Shown here: in pieces, positions 36,807-44,265 of the stretch | How the letters are laid out: each line of letters begins with the position of its first letter | How positions within the stretch are numbered: position 1 is the first letter of the stretch | Assembly (NCBI RefSeq): GCF_001468065.1 | Contig: NZ_LNYZ01000001.1 | Coordinates: 124,001-188,000 of the forward strand | DNA length: 64,000 bases | Direction: 5' to 3' | Source: Legionella steigerwaltii | GTDB taxonomy: Bacteria; Pseudomonadota; Gammaproteobacteria; Legionellales; Legionellaceae | Notes under the pieces: model-generated | Database searches by the model: none | What the model was told of the DNA's origin: nothing | The model's input: the letters and a program-made list of their open reading frames with translations, nothing else | Translations under genes and position numbers: made by a program

Positions 36807-37529
36807 TCAAATCTTGCCCATTTTCTTATAAAGAAAAAATGGCAATCGAGTGATGATTGCCATAATAATTCGCCAAAAATAAGGATAATAAAACATCCTT
36901 TTTCTGCGCATTAACCCGTTCCAACACGCTTTTGCACAAGAGTCTGGTGGTGCTGCATAAAAAATTCCAGGCATGCCATAAGTTTGTTTGGTATCAATAA
37001 AGCCTAAGCGGGCAATAGTGATATGTTGATTGCTGCTGGCAGTCTGTTGTAAACCCTGGAGGTAAATTTCAATACTTGCTTTACTTGCTCCATAAAGACT
37101 GTTTTTGGCACGTCCTCTACACGCTGCAACGGAACTTAGAAACAGTAAATTATATTCTTTTTGTTGGCGATTTAAGAAGGAGTGGATAATTATGGTAGTG
37201 GTTAGAATATTGAGTTGGATAAGATGGGTAATTGTTTCAATATTCAGATGTTCGTTATTGGTGAAATCACTGTGGGCAATGAACAAATCCAATTCACGAT
37301 CTTCTGTTTTAAGCACATTAAGTAGCTCATCCACTTGTTCAACCAGATCCACAATGAGCACATCACAATGTGTTTTGTATCTAAGCGTGATGTCATTGGC
37401 AATCATATGGAGTTGATCGTGTTGGCGTCCTACCAAAAGTAAGTGGTGCTTTGATTGAGCAACAATATGAGCAAATTTTTCTGCAATAATGGAGGTTGCA
37501 CCAAGTATCACCCAAGTTCTTTGCGTCAT
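36807..37529 (-). CDS. Short-chain dehydrogenase, DprE2-like
   Basis: The 240-residue SDR has an NAD(P)-binding start WVILGATSIIAEKFAHIVAQ, in which GATSxIA replaces TGxxxGIG as in DprE2 proteins. VDLVEQVDELL follows, then LFLSSVAACRGRAKNSLYGASKAS supplying Ser, Tyr and Lys. A C-terminal hydrophobic/basic tail (FFLYKKMGKI) may touch the membrane. Its start overlaps the stop of the DprE1-like gene by four bases (ATGA). In Mycobacterium, DprE2 reduces the 2-keto intermediate made by DprE1, giving polyprenyl-phosphate arabinofuranose. The pairing here argues for the same two-step 2-epimerisation, but on an unknown pentose donor. Confidence 0.82.
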   Translation of the reverse strand: MTQRTWVILGATSIIAEKFAHIVAQSKHHLLLVGRQHDQLHMIANDITLRYKTHCDVLIVDLVEQVDELLNVLKTEDRELDLFIAHSDFTNNEHLNIETITHLIQLNILTTTIIIHSFLNRQQKEYNLLFLSSVAACRGRAKNSLYGASKASIEIYLQGLQQTASSNQHITIARLGFIDTKQTYGMPGIFYAAPPDSCAKACWNGLMRRKRMFYYPYFWRIIMAIITRLPFFLYKKMGKI

Positions 37530-38815
37530 TTTTTTATCCCTAATCGTTTTGCCAGATCAGAGTGCATTGTACATCCATAGTGCTCAAGGGTTTGAGAAAA
37601 ATGTTTATGATTCTCATACATACTATGAAATTGCTCTTCATTCAAAAGCAAATCTTTAGCTAAATAAACTCGACCATTCAGTTCAGTGATTAATTGATTC
37701 ATTGCAGATATTGCTTGTTTCGCCTGAGGATTACATACAAAATCAACTGCTAAGGTAAATCCTGGTTTACAAAAGGAAAGTAATCCTTCCCCTGGTTGGG
37801 TGAATAACTTGAGGACGGCAAGAGTGGGTGTTGCCTTATTAATCCGCATCAACTGTATCAACTGATCTAAAGTAGATGTAACTTGTTCTGCACTAAATAC
37901 TGCTTGAAATTGAATCAATCCTTTAGGGCCATAAAGCCTGTTCCAGTGCATGAGCTTATCAAGCGGATTATTAAATTGCTCAAGCTCTAGTTTTTCTGTT
38001 CCTTTTTTACGGTTAAAAAAATACTGATTAAATAGTTTCATATTCCATGATTTTATTAAGGAGAAGGGAATTTTAGGTACGGTATGGATTGTTCGTTTTT
38101 TAGTGTCAATTGGTTCACAATGATCCGCTATAGAAAGAATGGCTCGCGGAGCAGGATTAAGGAGATCAAGCCAAGATACTTGATAATCATGATGAATACC
38201 CTCGGCGACCATATATTCAGTTAGTGCTTGGATTGATTCAAATTGTTTGTGTTCTGCCTGAACAAAACGAGACGCTTTTTTAAGACGAAGTGTAGCACGA
38301 GTAATAATACCTGTAAGGCCTAAGCCAGCGATTGTGGTATGAAATAAGTCACTGTTTTTTTTACGGCTGCAATGGAATTTTTTACTGCCGATCAACAAAT
38401 CAAATTCGATGAGATGATGGCCAAAACTACCGGCTTGATGATTGTTTTTTCCATGCACATCGTGAGCAATTGCACCTGCCACTGTAGCGTGGACACTGCC
38501 CGGAAGAACAGGAGGAATGAAATCAGGATGCACTAAAAATAGATCTTTAAGCGATAAGCCACCCTGACAGAGTACAATCCCAGTATCATGATTAAAATCG
38601 ATAAAATGATCCAGACGAGCACTATCGATAATAAAACCATCCGTATTAAAACAACTGTCATTGTAACTTATGCCTGAACCGCGTACGAGTATATTTTGTT
38701 GAGGGTTATGAGCAAGATAATCAACAAGTTGTGCTTCATTATCTGGACGTAAACACGAGGATTGACTCAAGTCGGCACGGCTAAAATTAGTGAGAGTTCT
38801 TATTTTGCTGTGCAT
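37526..38815 (-). CDS. FAD-linked oxidoreductase, DprE1-like (polyprenylphosphoryl-ribose 2-oxidase type)
   Basis: This 429-residue VAO-family flavoprotein begins at ATG 38815; a TTG five codons upstream is less likely. FAD-binding motifs are ILVRGSGISYNDSC and PGSVHATVAGAIAHDVHGKN followed by HQAGSFGHH, which is the strongest DprE1 signature. GLGLTGIITRATLR and the C-terminal MHSDLAKRLGI also match. The position equivalent to Cys387 of the mycobacterial enzyme (the residue attacked by benzothiazinones) appears to be alanine (FTLAVDF against WNICVDF). It is co-transcribed with the DprE2-like SDR. The role is probably in making an activated arabinose-like sugar for surface glycans; inferred from homology. 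Confidence 0.85.
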   Translation of the reverse strand: MHSKIRTLTNFSRADLSQSSCLRPDNEAQLVDYLAHNPQQNILVRGSGISYNDSCFNTDGFIIDSARLDHFIDFNHDTGIVLCQGGLSLKDLFLVHPDFIPPVLPGSVHATVAGAIAHDVHGKNNHQAGSFGHHLIEFDLLIGSKKFHCSRKKNSDLFHTTIAGLGLTGIITRATLRLKKASRFVQAEHKQFESIQALTEYMVAEGIHHDYQVSWLDLLNPAPRAILSIADHCEPIDTKKRTIHTVPKIPFSLIKSWNMKLFNQYFFNRKKGTEKLELEQFNNPLDKLMHWNRLYGPKGLIQFQAVFSAEQVTSTLDQLIQLMRINKATPTLAVLKLFTQPGEGLLSFCKPGFTLAVDFVCNPQAKQAISAMNQLITELNGRVYLAKDLLLNEEQFHSMYENHKHFSQTLEHYGCTMHSDLAKRLGIKK

Positions 38816-38886
38816 TGCTTCGCCATTCAATTATTTTCAATATTAAGACTATAATTCATTTAGAAACATATTTAAAAGGAATTATG

Positions 38887-39114
38887 ATGAAAACTTTTTT
38901 AAGCTTTTTGAGTTTCTTCTTTTCTCTTTCAGTTTTTGCAGCCGATATTCCCCAAGATAATTTAGGTGCGCAAAAGTATGACAAATCACAATGTCTTAAT
39001 AATACAACCCAAGATTGTATTAATTCACAATGCTTGAACTCCGATCAAATTGACTGCCAGGATAATTGTCGAAGAATGGCGCAGGCGAAATGCCAGCTTG
39101 AGACGAATGAGTAA
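38887..39114 (+). CDS. Small cysteine-rich exported protein
   Basis: This 75-residue protein begins MKTFLSFLSFFFSLSVFA, a typical signal peptide, leaving a mature chain of about 57 residues. It holds six cysteines in a regular array (CLNNTTQDC, SQCLNSDQIDC, DNC, KC), consistent with three disulphides. AAAAGGA lies upstream; an in-frame ATG three bases earlier is equally possible, and a longer frame to 38815 is not supported. The mature part is acidic and has no recognised domain. Divergent from the DprE1-like gene by about 70 bases. The function is unknown; an extracellular or periplasmic peptide is inferred. Confidence 0.7.
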   Translation: MKTFLSFLSFFFSLSVFAADIPQDNLGAQKYDKSQCLNNTTQDCINSQCLNSDQIDCQDNCRRMAQAKCQLETNE

Positions 39115-39234
39115 AAGGACCTACTTTTTTCTTTATTAATTTGAATATATTGTCAAATGATTGGCATATGATTTTTTGACTGTCAAATCAAATGGCTCGC
39201 TGTTTATTAATTCATTTTGTAGTTGTAGCCTGGG

Positions 39235-39302
39235 TGCAGCGAAGCGGAACCCGGGTTTTTGATGAATCATTCCCGGGTTCCGCTTCGCTGCACCCAGGCT
39301 AC
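39235..39302. repeat. Palindromic repeat, copy 8
   Basis: GTAGCCTGGGTGCAGCGAAG (39235 on) pairs exactly with the arm ending at 39302 around a short loop. It lies in the 308-base gap between the cysteine-rich gene and fliM, directly upstream of the flagellar promoter. Confidence 0.92.
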
Positions 39303-39321
39303 TCTAAATCATTTTTATAAA

Positions 39322-39337
39322 TGGCATATAGTTTGCA
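39322..39337 (+). promoter_or_regulatory. Sigma-54 (RpoN)-type promoter of the flagellar operon
   Basis: TGGCATATAGTTTGCA matches the -24/-12 consensus TGGCAC...TTGCA with the correct 6-base interval between TGGCA and TTGCA. It lies 85 bases before the fliM ATG. In L. pneumophila the flagellar structural genes depend on RpoN and FleQ, so the site fits; use here is inferred. Confidence 0.75.
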
Positions 39338-39422
39338 TAATGTGTTACTCGAAAGAAAAATCATGGTGCTTGCTTGAGTTTAATGAGTGAATTCAAGTTT
39401 AAAATTAGTATGGATTGCTTAT

Positions 39423-40490
39423 ATGTCTGATAAAAACGTTTTATCACAAGAAGAAATAGATGCGCTACTGAAAACTGTAGGTGAAACTCCTGAGGAAGTA
39501 CACCAGGACTCAGAAGACACTACAGCAGCCCATGAAAAATCCGACCATAAAAAATCAAAAGCTAATAAAAAGAAGGTAACGGAAGCGGTATTTGAGACCG
39601 TAGAAATAAAAGAAGAAACTGATGTAACAACACTGAATTTTGCTGCTCAGGAACGTATCGTCAAAGGTAAGTTACCTGTATTAGATAGAATTTATGATCG
39701 CGCTGTGCGCTTATTTGCGTCGGATGTCTATAATGTTACGGGTAAGGATTTCGAGATTAAACAAGATCCACTGCTCATTATAAAACATCGCGATTTTATG
39801 GAGAGCTTACCCAACCCAAGTTTAATGTGTATTTTTAAATTCAAACCACTAAGAGGTAAGGGCATTATTCTTTTTGATAGTACTTTTGTCTATGATCTGG
39901 TCGACTATTATTTTGGTGGCAGCTCCCAATTTTTTGCCCAAAAAGATAGAACTGATTTTACTGCGACTGAGTTGCGTGTCATGGATGTAATTACCAAGAA
40001 ACTTATTGCCAATCTGACTCAAGCTTGGAAGCCAATTATTCAGCTTGATATTAGCAAATTTAATGACGAAACAAACCCACAATTAGTCAATATAGCAGAA
40101 CCTGAAGAAATGCTGTTAGTAGCACGTTTTTCGATGGATTTTGGCAAAGAAATGGGAACGTTTTATTTCATTTTACCTTATTCCATGGTTGAACCAATTA
40201 AAGAGCAATTGGAGCTTGGCGCCTCTCGACCCGATGATGAAATTGATCCCAACTGGGTTAAATCACTGAAAGAAGAATTAATGAATGTCGAAGTAACTGT
40301 GAGTTCTGCAATGGCTGAAACAACAAGTACTCTGGGTGCTGTGATGTCATGGCAAATAGGTGATTTTATACCTATGGAAATGAAAGAAGAGGTTACTTTA
40401 GATATTGAAGGGGTTCCAGGTTTTACGGCAACTCAAGGTACTGCAAATGACAAACGCGCAGTAAAAATAATAAAAAATATTAGTTATTAG
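39423..40490 (+). CDS. fliM: Flagellar motor switch protein FliM
   Basis: This 355-residue C-ring protein sets the direction of rotation together with FliG and FliN. The N-terminus has LSQEEIDALLKTVGE, the CheY-phosphate-binding motif, followed by a charged linker rich in lysine and glutamate (residues 20-65). The middle domain and the C-terminal SpoA/FliN-like domain follow (MSWQIGDFIPMEMKEEVTLDIEGVPGF). ATG 39423 is chosen because MSDKNVLSQEE is the normal family start; the longer frame from GTG 39387 is unsupported. First gene of the operon, directly behind the sigma-54 promoter; fliL is not present upstream. Confidence 0.97.
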   Translation: MSDKNVLSQEEIDALLKTVGETPEEVHQDSEDTTAAHEKSDHKKSKANKKKVTEAVFETVEIKEETDVTTLNFAAQERIVKGKLPVLDRIYDRAVRLFASDVYNVTGKDFEIKQDPLLIIKHRDFMESLPNPSLMCIFKFKPLRGKGIILFDSTFVYDLVDYYFGGSSQFFAQKDRTDFTATELRVMDVITKKLIANLTQAWKPIIQLDISKFNDETNPQLVNIAEPEEMLLVARFSMDFGKEMGTFYFILPYSMVEPIKEQLELGASRPDDEIDPNWVKSLKEELMNVEVTVSSAMAETTSTLGAVMSWQIGDFIPMEMKEEVTLDIEGVPGFTATQGTANDKRAVKIIKNISY

Positions 40491-40500
40491 GAGATAAGGA

Positions 40501-40821
40501 ATGTCTCAAGAGGCAATTGAACAACCTAAACCAACAAATAATCTACCCCAAGAAGCAGACAGCGATAAAATGGATTTGATTTTAGATATACCGGTCTCCG
40601 TAACGGTAGAAATTGGCCGTACTAAAATGACCATTCGCAATCTGCTCCAATTAAACCAAGGAGGTATTGTTGCTCTGGATCGTTTAGCAGGTGATCCGCT
40701 TGATGTTTTAGTCAATGGTACTTTAGTTGCACACGGGGAGGTTGTTGTAGTTAACGATAAATTTGGTGTGCGACTAACCGACATTGTTCCTCAAGCAGAA
40801 CGAATTAAGCGATTAAGATAA
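40501..40821 (+). CDS. fliN: Flagellar motor switch protein FliN
   Basis: This 106-residue C-ring and export-associated protein has the SpoA domain LILDIPVSVTVEIGRTKMTI followed by LLQLNQGGIVALDRLAGDPL and VNDKFGVRLTDIV, matching the FliN family throughout. A GGAGATAAGG site overlaps the gap after fliM. The last base of its stop is the first base of fliO, so translation is coupled. Confidence 0.97.
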   Translation: MSQEAIEQPKPTNNLPQEADSDKMDLILDIPVSVTVEIGRTKMTIRNLLQLNQGGIVALDRLAGDPLDVLVNGTLVAHGEVVVVNDKFGVRLTDIVPQAERIKRLR

Positions 40822-41153
40822 TGCAAAGCGCACTTAGCCAGGGCGAACTCATACGTGTTGTGATGGGCTTATTGTTGGTTTTATTGCTCATCATTGTACT
40901 GTCATGGGTAGTGAAGCGATTACATGGTATGCAAATGGGTTCGGCAAAAGGATTTCAATCTGTAGCCAGTATGATTTTGGGACCTAAGGAAAAAATCACA
41001 CTATTAAAAGTGGGAACTCGTTATTTATTGATTGGTTCGGGCGCTGGAAATGTCACCTTGCTTCATGATTTTGGCGAACAGTTGCCTTCTGGCTTTGATA
41101 TTACAAATAAACCTTCATTTGCAGATCTGCTTAAATCGGTTGTGAAATCATAA
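40821..41153 (+). CDS. fliO: Flagellar export apparatus protein FliO
   Basis: This 110-residue protein has a single transmembrane helix near the N-terminus ([22 protein letters not shown]), preceded by a short outside segment with no long signal. The cytoplasmic FliO domain follows: [45 protein letters not shown]. It helps assemble the FliP ring. Start overlaps the fliN stop by one base, and fliP begins two bases after its stop. Confidence 0.93.
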   Translation: MQSALSQGELIRVVMGLLLVLLLIIVLSWVVKRLHGMQMGSAKGFQSVASMILGPKEKITLLKVGTRYLLIGSGAGNVTLLHDFGEQLPSGFDITNKPSFADLLKSVVKS

Positions 41154-41154
41154 G

Positions 41155-42015
41155 ATGAAAATAATGAATTTACATGTACAGAAATGGTTATCCTCCTATG
41201 TGGGAATGACAAAGTTCCTTAACTTAATGGCAGTGGGAAGGAGTGTCTTTAATTCCCGGGTTTCGCTTCGCTGCACCCAGGCTACTTTGATTCTTATCTT
41301 ATTTTGTTTTATTCCTCTGGATTTGCATGCAGCACCTTTATCCTTACCTGCCATGACGGTACAACCTGGTGCAAATGGAGAACAGACCTACAGTGTTAAC
41401 CTCCAAATTTTGATTTTTATGACCTTGTTAACTGTTTTGCCTGGAATGTTGATGGCAATGACAGCATTTACAAGAATAATTATCGTGCTTTCCATTTTAC
41501 GTCAGGCTATAGGGATGGCACAAACTCCAACCAACCAAATTTTAATTGGCATCGCTCTGTTTATGACTTATTTTGTGATGTCCCCAGTATTTAATAAAAT
41601 CAATGAAACCGCAGTACAACCTTATCTTGCAGAGACCATAAAATTTCCCCAGGCCTTAGCCAATGCACAAGTGCCTTTACGCGAATTTATGCTAAATCAA
41701 ACACGCAAAAATGATTTATCCATGTTTGAAAAATTTGCTCAAAAAAATCCGGCTACCCTCAATGAAGTACCAATGAGTGTAGTGATTCCCGCGTTCATTA
41801 CTAGCGAATTAAAAACAGCATTTCAGATTGGCTTTATTTTATTTTTGCCTTTTTTAATTATTGATATGGTGGTATCCAGTGTTCTGATGGCTATGGGTAT
41901 GATGATGTTATCGCCTTTAATTATTTCATTACCCTTTAAGATCATGCTTTTTGTTATGGTTGATGGCTGGACACTTGTTTTAGGATCACTGGCATCAAGT
42001 TTTGCCATGAGTTAA
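41155..42015 (+). CDS. fliP: Flagellar export gate protein FliP with an altered leader
   Basis: This 286-residue core export-gate subunit matches FliP from about residue 58 on: [100 protein letters not shown] and MALGMMM-type MAMGMMML. The family is about 245 residues, so some 40 extra N-terminal residues are present. Those codons include a half palindromic repeat (41255-41285, translated [10 protein letters not shown]) and a stretch like another repeat (41199-41212). The hydrophobic core of the signal peptide ([15 protein letters not shown]) follows. Either the insertion was tolerated in frame, or translation starts downstream, for example at TTG 41287. Confidence 0.93.
   Translation: MKIMNLHVQKWLSSYVGMTKFLNLMAVGRSVFNSRVSLRCTQATLILILFCFIPLDLHAAPLSLPAMTVQPGANGEQTYSVNLQILIFMTLLTVLPGMLMAMTAFTRIIIVLSILRQAIGMAQTPTNQILIGIALFMTYFVMSPVFNKINETAVQPYLAETIKFPQALANAQVPLREFMLNQTRKNDLSMFEKFAQKNPATLNEVPMSVVIPAFITSELKTAFQIGFILFLPFLIIDMVVSSVLMAMGMMMLSPLIISLPFKIMLFVMVDGWTLVLGSLASSFAMS
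41255..41285. repeat. Half copy of the palindromic repeat inside fliP
   Basis: CCCGGGTTTCGCTTCGCTGC... to GGCTAC is a complete right arm with no left arm. It is translated in frame within the FliP leader. Confidence 0.92.
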
Positions 42016-42067
42016 ATGCAGCATGCAGTGAATTAACAGGAAACAGGGTTACTAAAAGGGAAATAAT

Positions 42068-42337
42068 ATGACGCCAGAGTCAGTAGTTTCTATATTCAGC
42101 GAAGGTGTGTATTTAATGTTGTTATTGATCACAGTTCTCATTCTTCCTGGTTTGATTGTTGGTGTTATTGTTTCCATGTTTCAAGCGGCAACACAAATTA
42201 ATGAAACGAGTTTAAGTTTTATACCCAAATTATTTGTTACTTTTTTGATGCTCGTATTTGCTGGTCCTTGGTTATTGAAGACAATGGTGAATTACACCGA
42301 TTCGTTAATTACCAATATTCCTTATTTAATAGGCTAA
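42068..42337 (+). CDS. fliQ: Flagellar export gate protein FliQ
   Basis: This 89-residue two-helix gate subunit has TM1 GVYLMLLLITVLILPGLIVGVIVSMFQAATQ and TM2 LSFIPKLFVTFLMLVFAGPWLLKTMV, with the conserved FQAATQINE turn. The length is exactly that of the family. It lies 52 bases after fliP and six bases before fliR. Confidence 0.96.
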   Translation: MTPESVVSIFSEGVYLMLLLITVLILPGLIVGVIVSMFQAATQINETSLSFIPKLFVTFLMLVFAGPWLLKTMVNYTDSLITNIPYLIG

Positions 42338-42343
42338 CTCGAA

Positions 42344-43114
42344 ATGAAGCTGGATTATCCAACAATAATAGGCATGATAAGCCAGGTTATTTGGCCAATG
42401 GGACGTATTGGTGGGTTATTGCTTACAATACCTGTATTTTCCTCTGTTTTATTACCGGCACGCATTAAAATTATTTTGCTTTTCGTTTTAAGTTGGGTTT
42501 GTGCTTTTATGGTTCCTAAAGAACTTTCTTTCCTGAATTTCAAAGGAGTTTTTTTAGCATATATCATTCAGGAAATGCTCTTTGGGTTGTTAATGGGATT
42601 TGTCTTACAACTCGTTTTTCAGGTTTTTGTTTTGGGCGGGCAAATTATTGCAATGCAAGCTGGTCTTAGTTTTGCGGTGATGATGGATCCTGCAAGCAGA
42701 GCCAGTGTTCCATTGGTCAGCCAGCTTTATTCAATGATGATGACTTTAATTTTTTTGGCGCTTAATGGACATTTGACTGTTTTTGAAACTTTATTAGAGA
42801 GTTTCAGAATAATGCCTGTAGGAGAGCTTTCAGTGACTCAATCTATGGTATGGAATGTCATTTTATTTTCGGGCTGGATGTTTAAACAAGCATTATTGAT
42901 TTCAATCCCCGCTTTATTGTCTTTACTTATTGTGAGTCTAGCATTCGGAATTATGTCTAGGGCAGCACCACAATTAAATATTTTTTCTTTGGGATTTCCT
43001 ATAACGTTAATCATGGGAATGGTTGTGATTAAGGTGGGTTTGCCGAGTGTTGCTGCACAAATGGCAGATCTTATCAAAGATGGAATGCGTTTTATGATAG
43101 GGATGCTGCGCTGA
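42344..43114 (+). CDS. fliR: Flagellar export gate protein FliR
   Basis: The chain has 256 residues with six to eight hydrophobic segments. Family landmarks are RIGGLLLTIPVFSSVLLPARIK, QEMLFGLLMGFVLQLVFQ, GGQIIAMQAGLSFAVMMDPASR and IMSRAAPQLNIFSLGFPITL. It completes the FliP5-Q4-R1 export gate. The stop codon overlaps the first base of flhB, showing coupled translation. Confidence 0.96.
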   Translation: MKLDYPTIIGMISQVIWPMGRIGGLLLTIPVFSSVLLPARIKIILLFVLSWVCAFMVPKELSFLNFKGVFLAYIIQEMLFGLLMGFVLQLVFQVFVLGGQIIAMQAGLSFAVMMDPASRASVPLVSQLYSMMMTLIFLALNGHLTVFETLLESFRIMPVGELSVTQSMVWNVILFSGWMFKQALLISIPALLSLLIVSLAFGIMSRAAPQLNIFSLGFPITLIMGMVVIKVGLPSVAAQMADLIKDGMRFMIGMLR

Positions 43115-44265
43115 TGGCGGATCAAGAACAAGCACAAGAAAAAACCGAACAGCCCTCGGCCAAACGGCTCAAAGAAGCGCGAAAAAAAGGTCAGGTGGCT
43201 CGCTCAAGAGATTTCAACACCACCGTAATTTTGCTTTTTACTGCGGTGGGATTTCTTATTTTTGGAAAGCAATTAGCGCATCAGATGGCAACTATGATGC
43301 GCCATGCTTTTGAGTTTGATACACGAGTTATTATCACTTCAACAACGAGTTTTGAACGTTTGTTTTTTCTAGCTAAGATGGGATTTTGGTCTTTAATGCC
43401 CTTATTGGTTGTTATCTTTTTTATTTCTTTGGCAGCCCCTTTACTTATGGGGGGCTGGGTGTTTAGCGGACAAGTTTTACAGCCTAAATTTTCACGACTC
43501 AATTTATTTCAAGGGCTTAAGCGTATGATCTCGGTAAAAAGTTTTGCCGAAATGTTCAAATCGTTTTTTAAGTTCCTCTTAGTTGCAATTGTAGCTGTTG
43601 TTGTACTTAAATCACAAGTGCTTGCATTGTTGGCTTTGGCCCATGTTCCCATAGAAACAGCAATTGGTAGTGGTGCTTTGATCGTAGTGAAGTCTTTTGT
43701 ATTGATTGCAGCCAGTTTGATTTTGATTGCTGCTTTTGATGTACCTTTTCAATTGTATGAACATCAAAAAAATATGAAGATGACAATGCAAGAATTGAGG
43801 GACGAATATAAAGAAACAGAAGGTAAGCCCGAAGTAAAAAGTGCTATTCGTCGCGCGCAACAAGAAATTTCAAGACGACGAATGATGAATGAAATATCCA
43901 AGGCAAATGTGGTGTTGACGAATCCTACTCATTATGCTGTAGCAATTAGTTATAAAGAAAAGAGTCATAAAGCACCAATAGTAGTAGCGAAAGGTAAAGA
44001 TTTGGTCGCTTTCCAAATAAGCAAAGTTGCAAAGTCACATCAAATTCCTATTATTTCGGTGCCACCCTTGGCACGGGCCCTCTATTTTTCTACCAAATTA
44101 AATGCGGAAATACCAAGAGGGCTTTATATTGCTGTAGCCCAGGTTTTAGCCTATGTGTTTCAACTGCGTGATAAGGAACGTTATGATTATAAACCTGTTG
44201 TATTACAGGATGTTCCTATTCCACCAGAATTAGTACGCGAAGCAGAGGAGGATGCCCATGAATAA
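43114..44265 (+). CDS. flhB: Flagellar export switch protein FlhB
   Basis: The 383-residue protein has an N-terminal four-helix membrane part and a cytoplasmic C-terminal domain with the self-cleavage motif NPTHYAVAI, which switches export from hook to filament substrates. The start EKTEQPSAKRLKEARKKGQVARS is typical. The C-terminal region VPPLARALYFSTKLNAEIP also matches. It overlaps the flhA start by eight bases. Confidence 0.97.
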   Translation: MADQEQAQEKTEQPSAKRLKEARKKGQVARSRDFNTTVILLFTAVGFLIFGKQLAHQMATMMRHAFEFDTRVIITSTTSFERLFFLAKMGFWSLMPLLVVIFFISLAAPLLMGGWVFSGQVLQPKFSRLNLFQGLKRMISVKSFAEMFKSFFKFLLVAIVAVVVLKSQVLALLALAHVPIETAIGSGALIVVKSFVLIAASLILIAAFDVPFQLYEHQKNMKMTMQELRDEYKETEGKPEVKSAIRRAQQEISRRRMMNEISKANVVLTNPTHYAVAISYKEKSHKAPIVVAKGKDLVAFQISKVAKSHQIPIISVPPLARALYFSTKLNAEIPRGLYIAVAQVLAYVFQLRDKERYDYKPVVLQDVPIPPELVREAEEDAHE

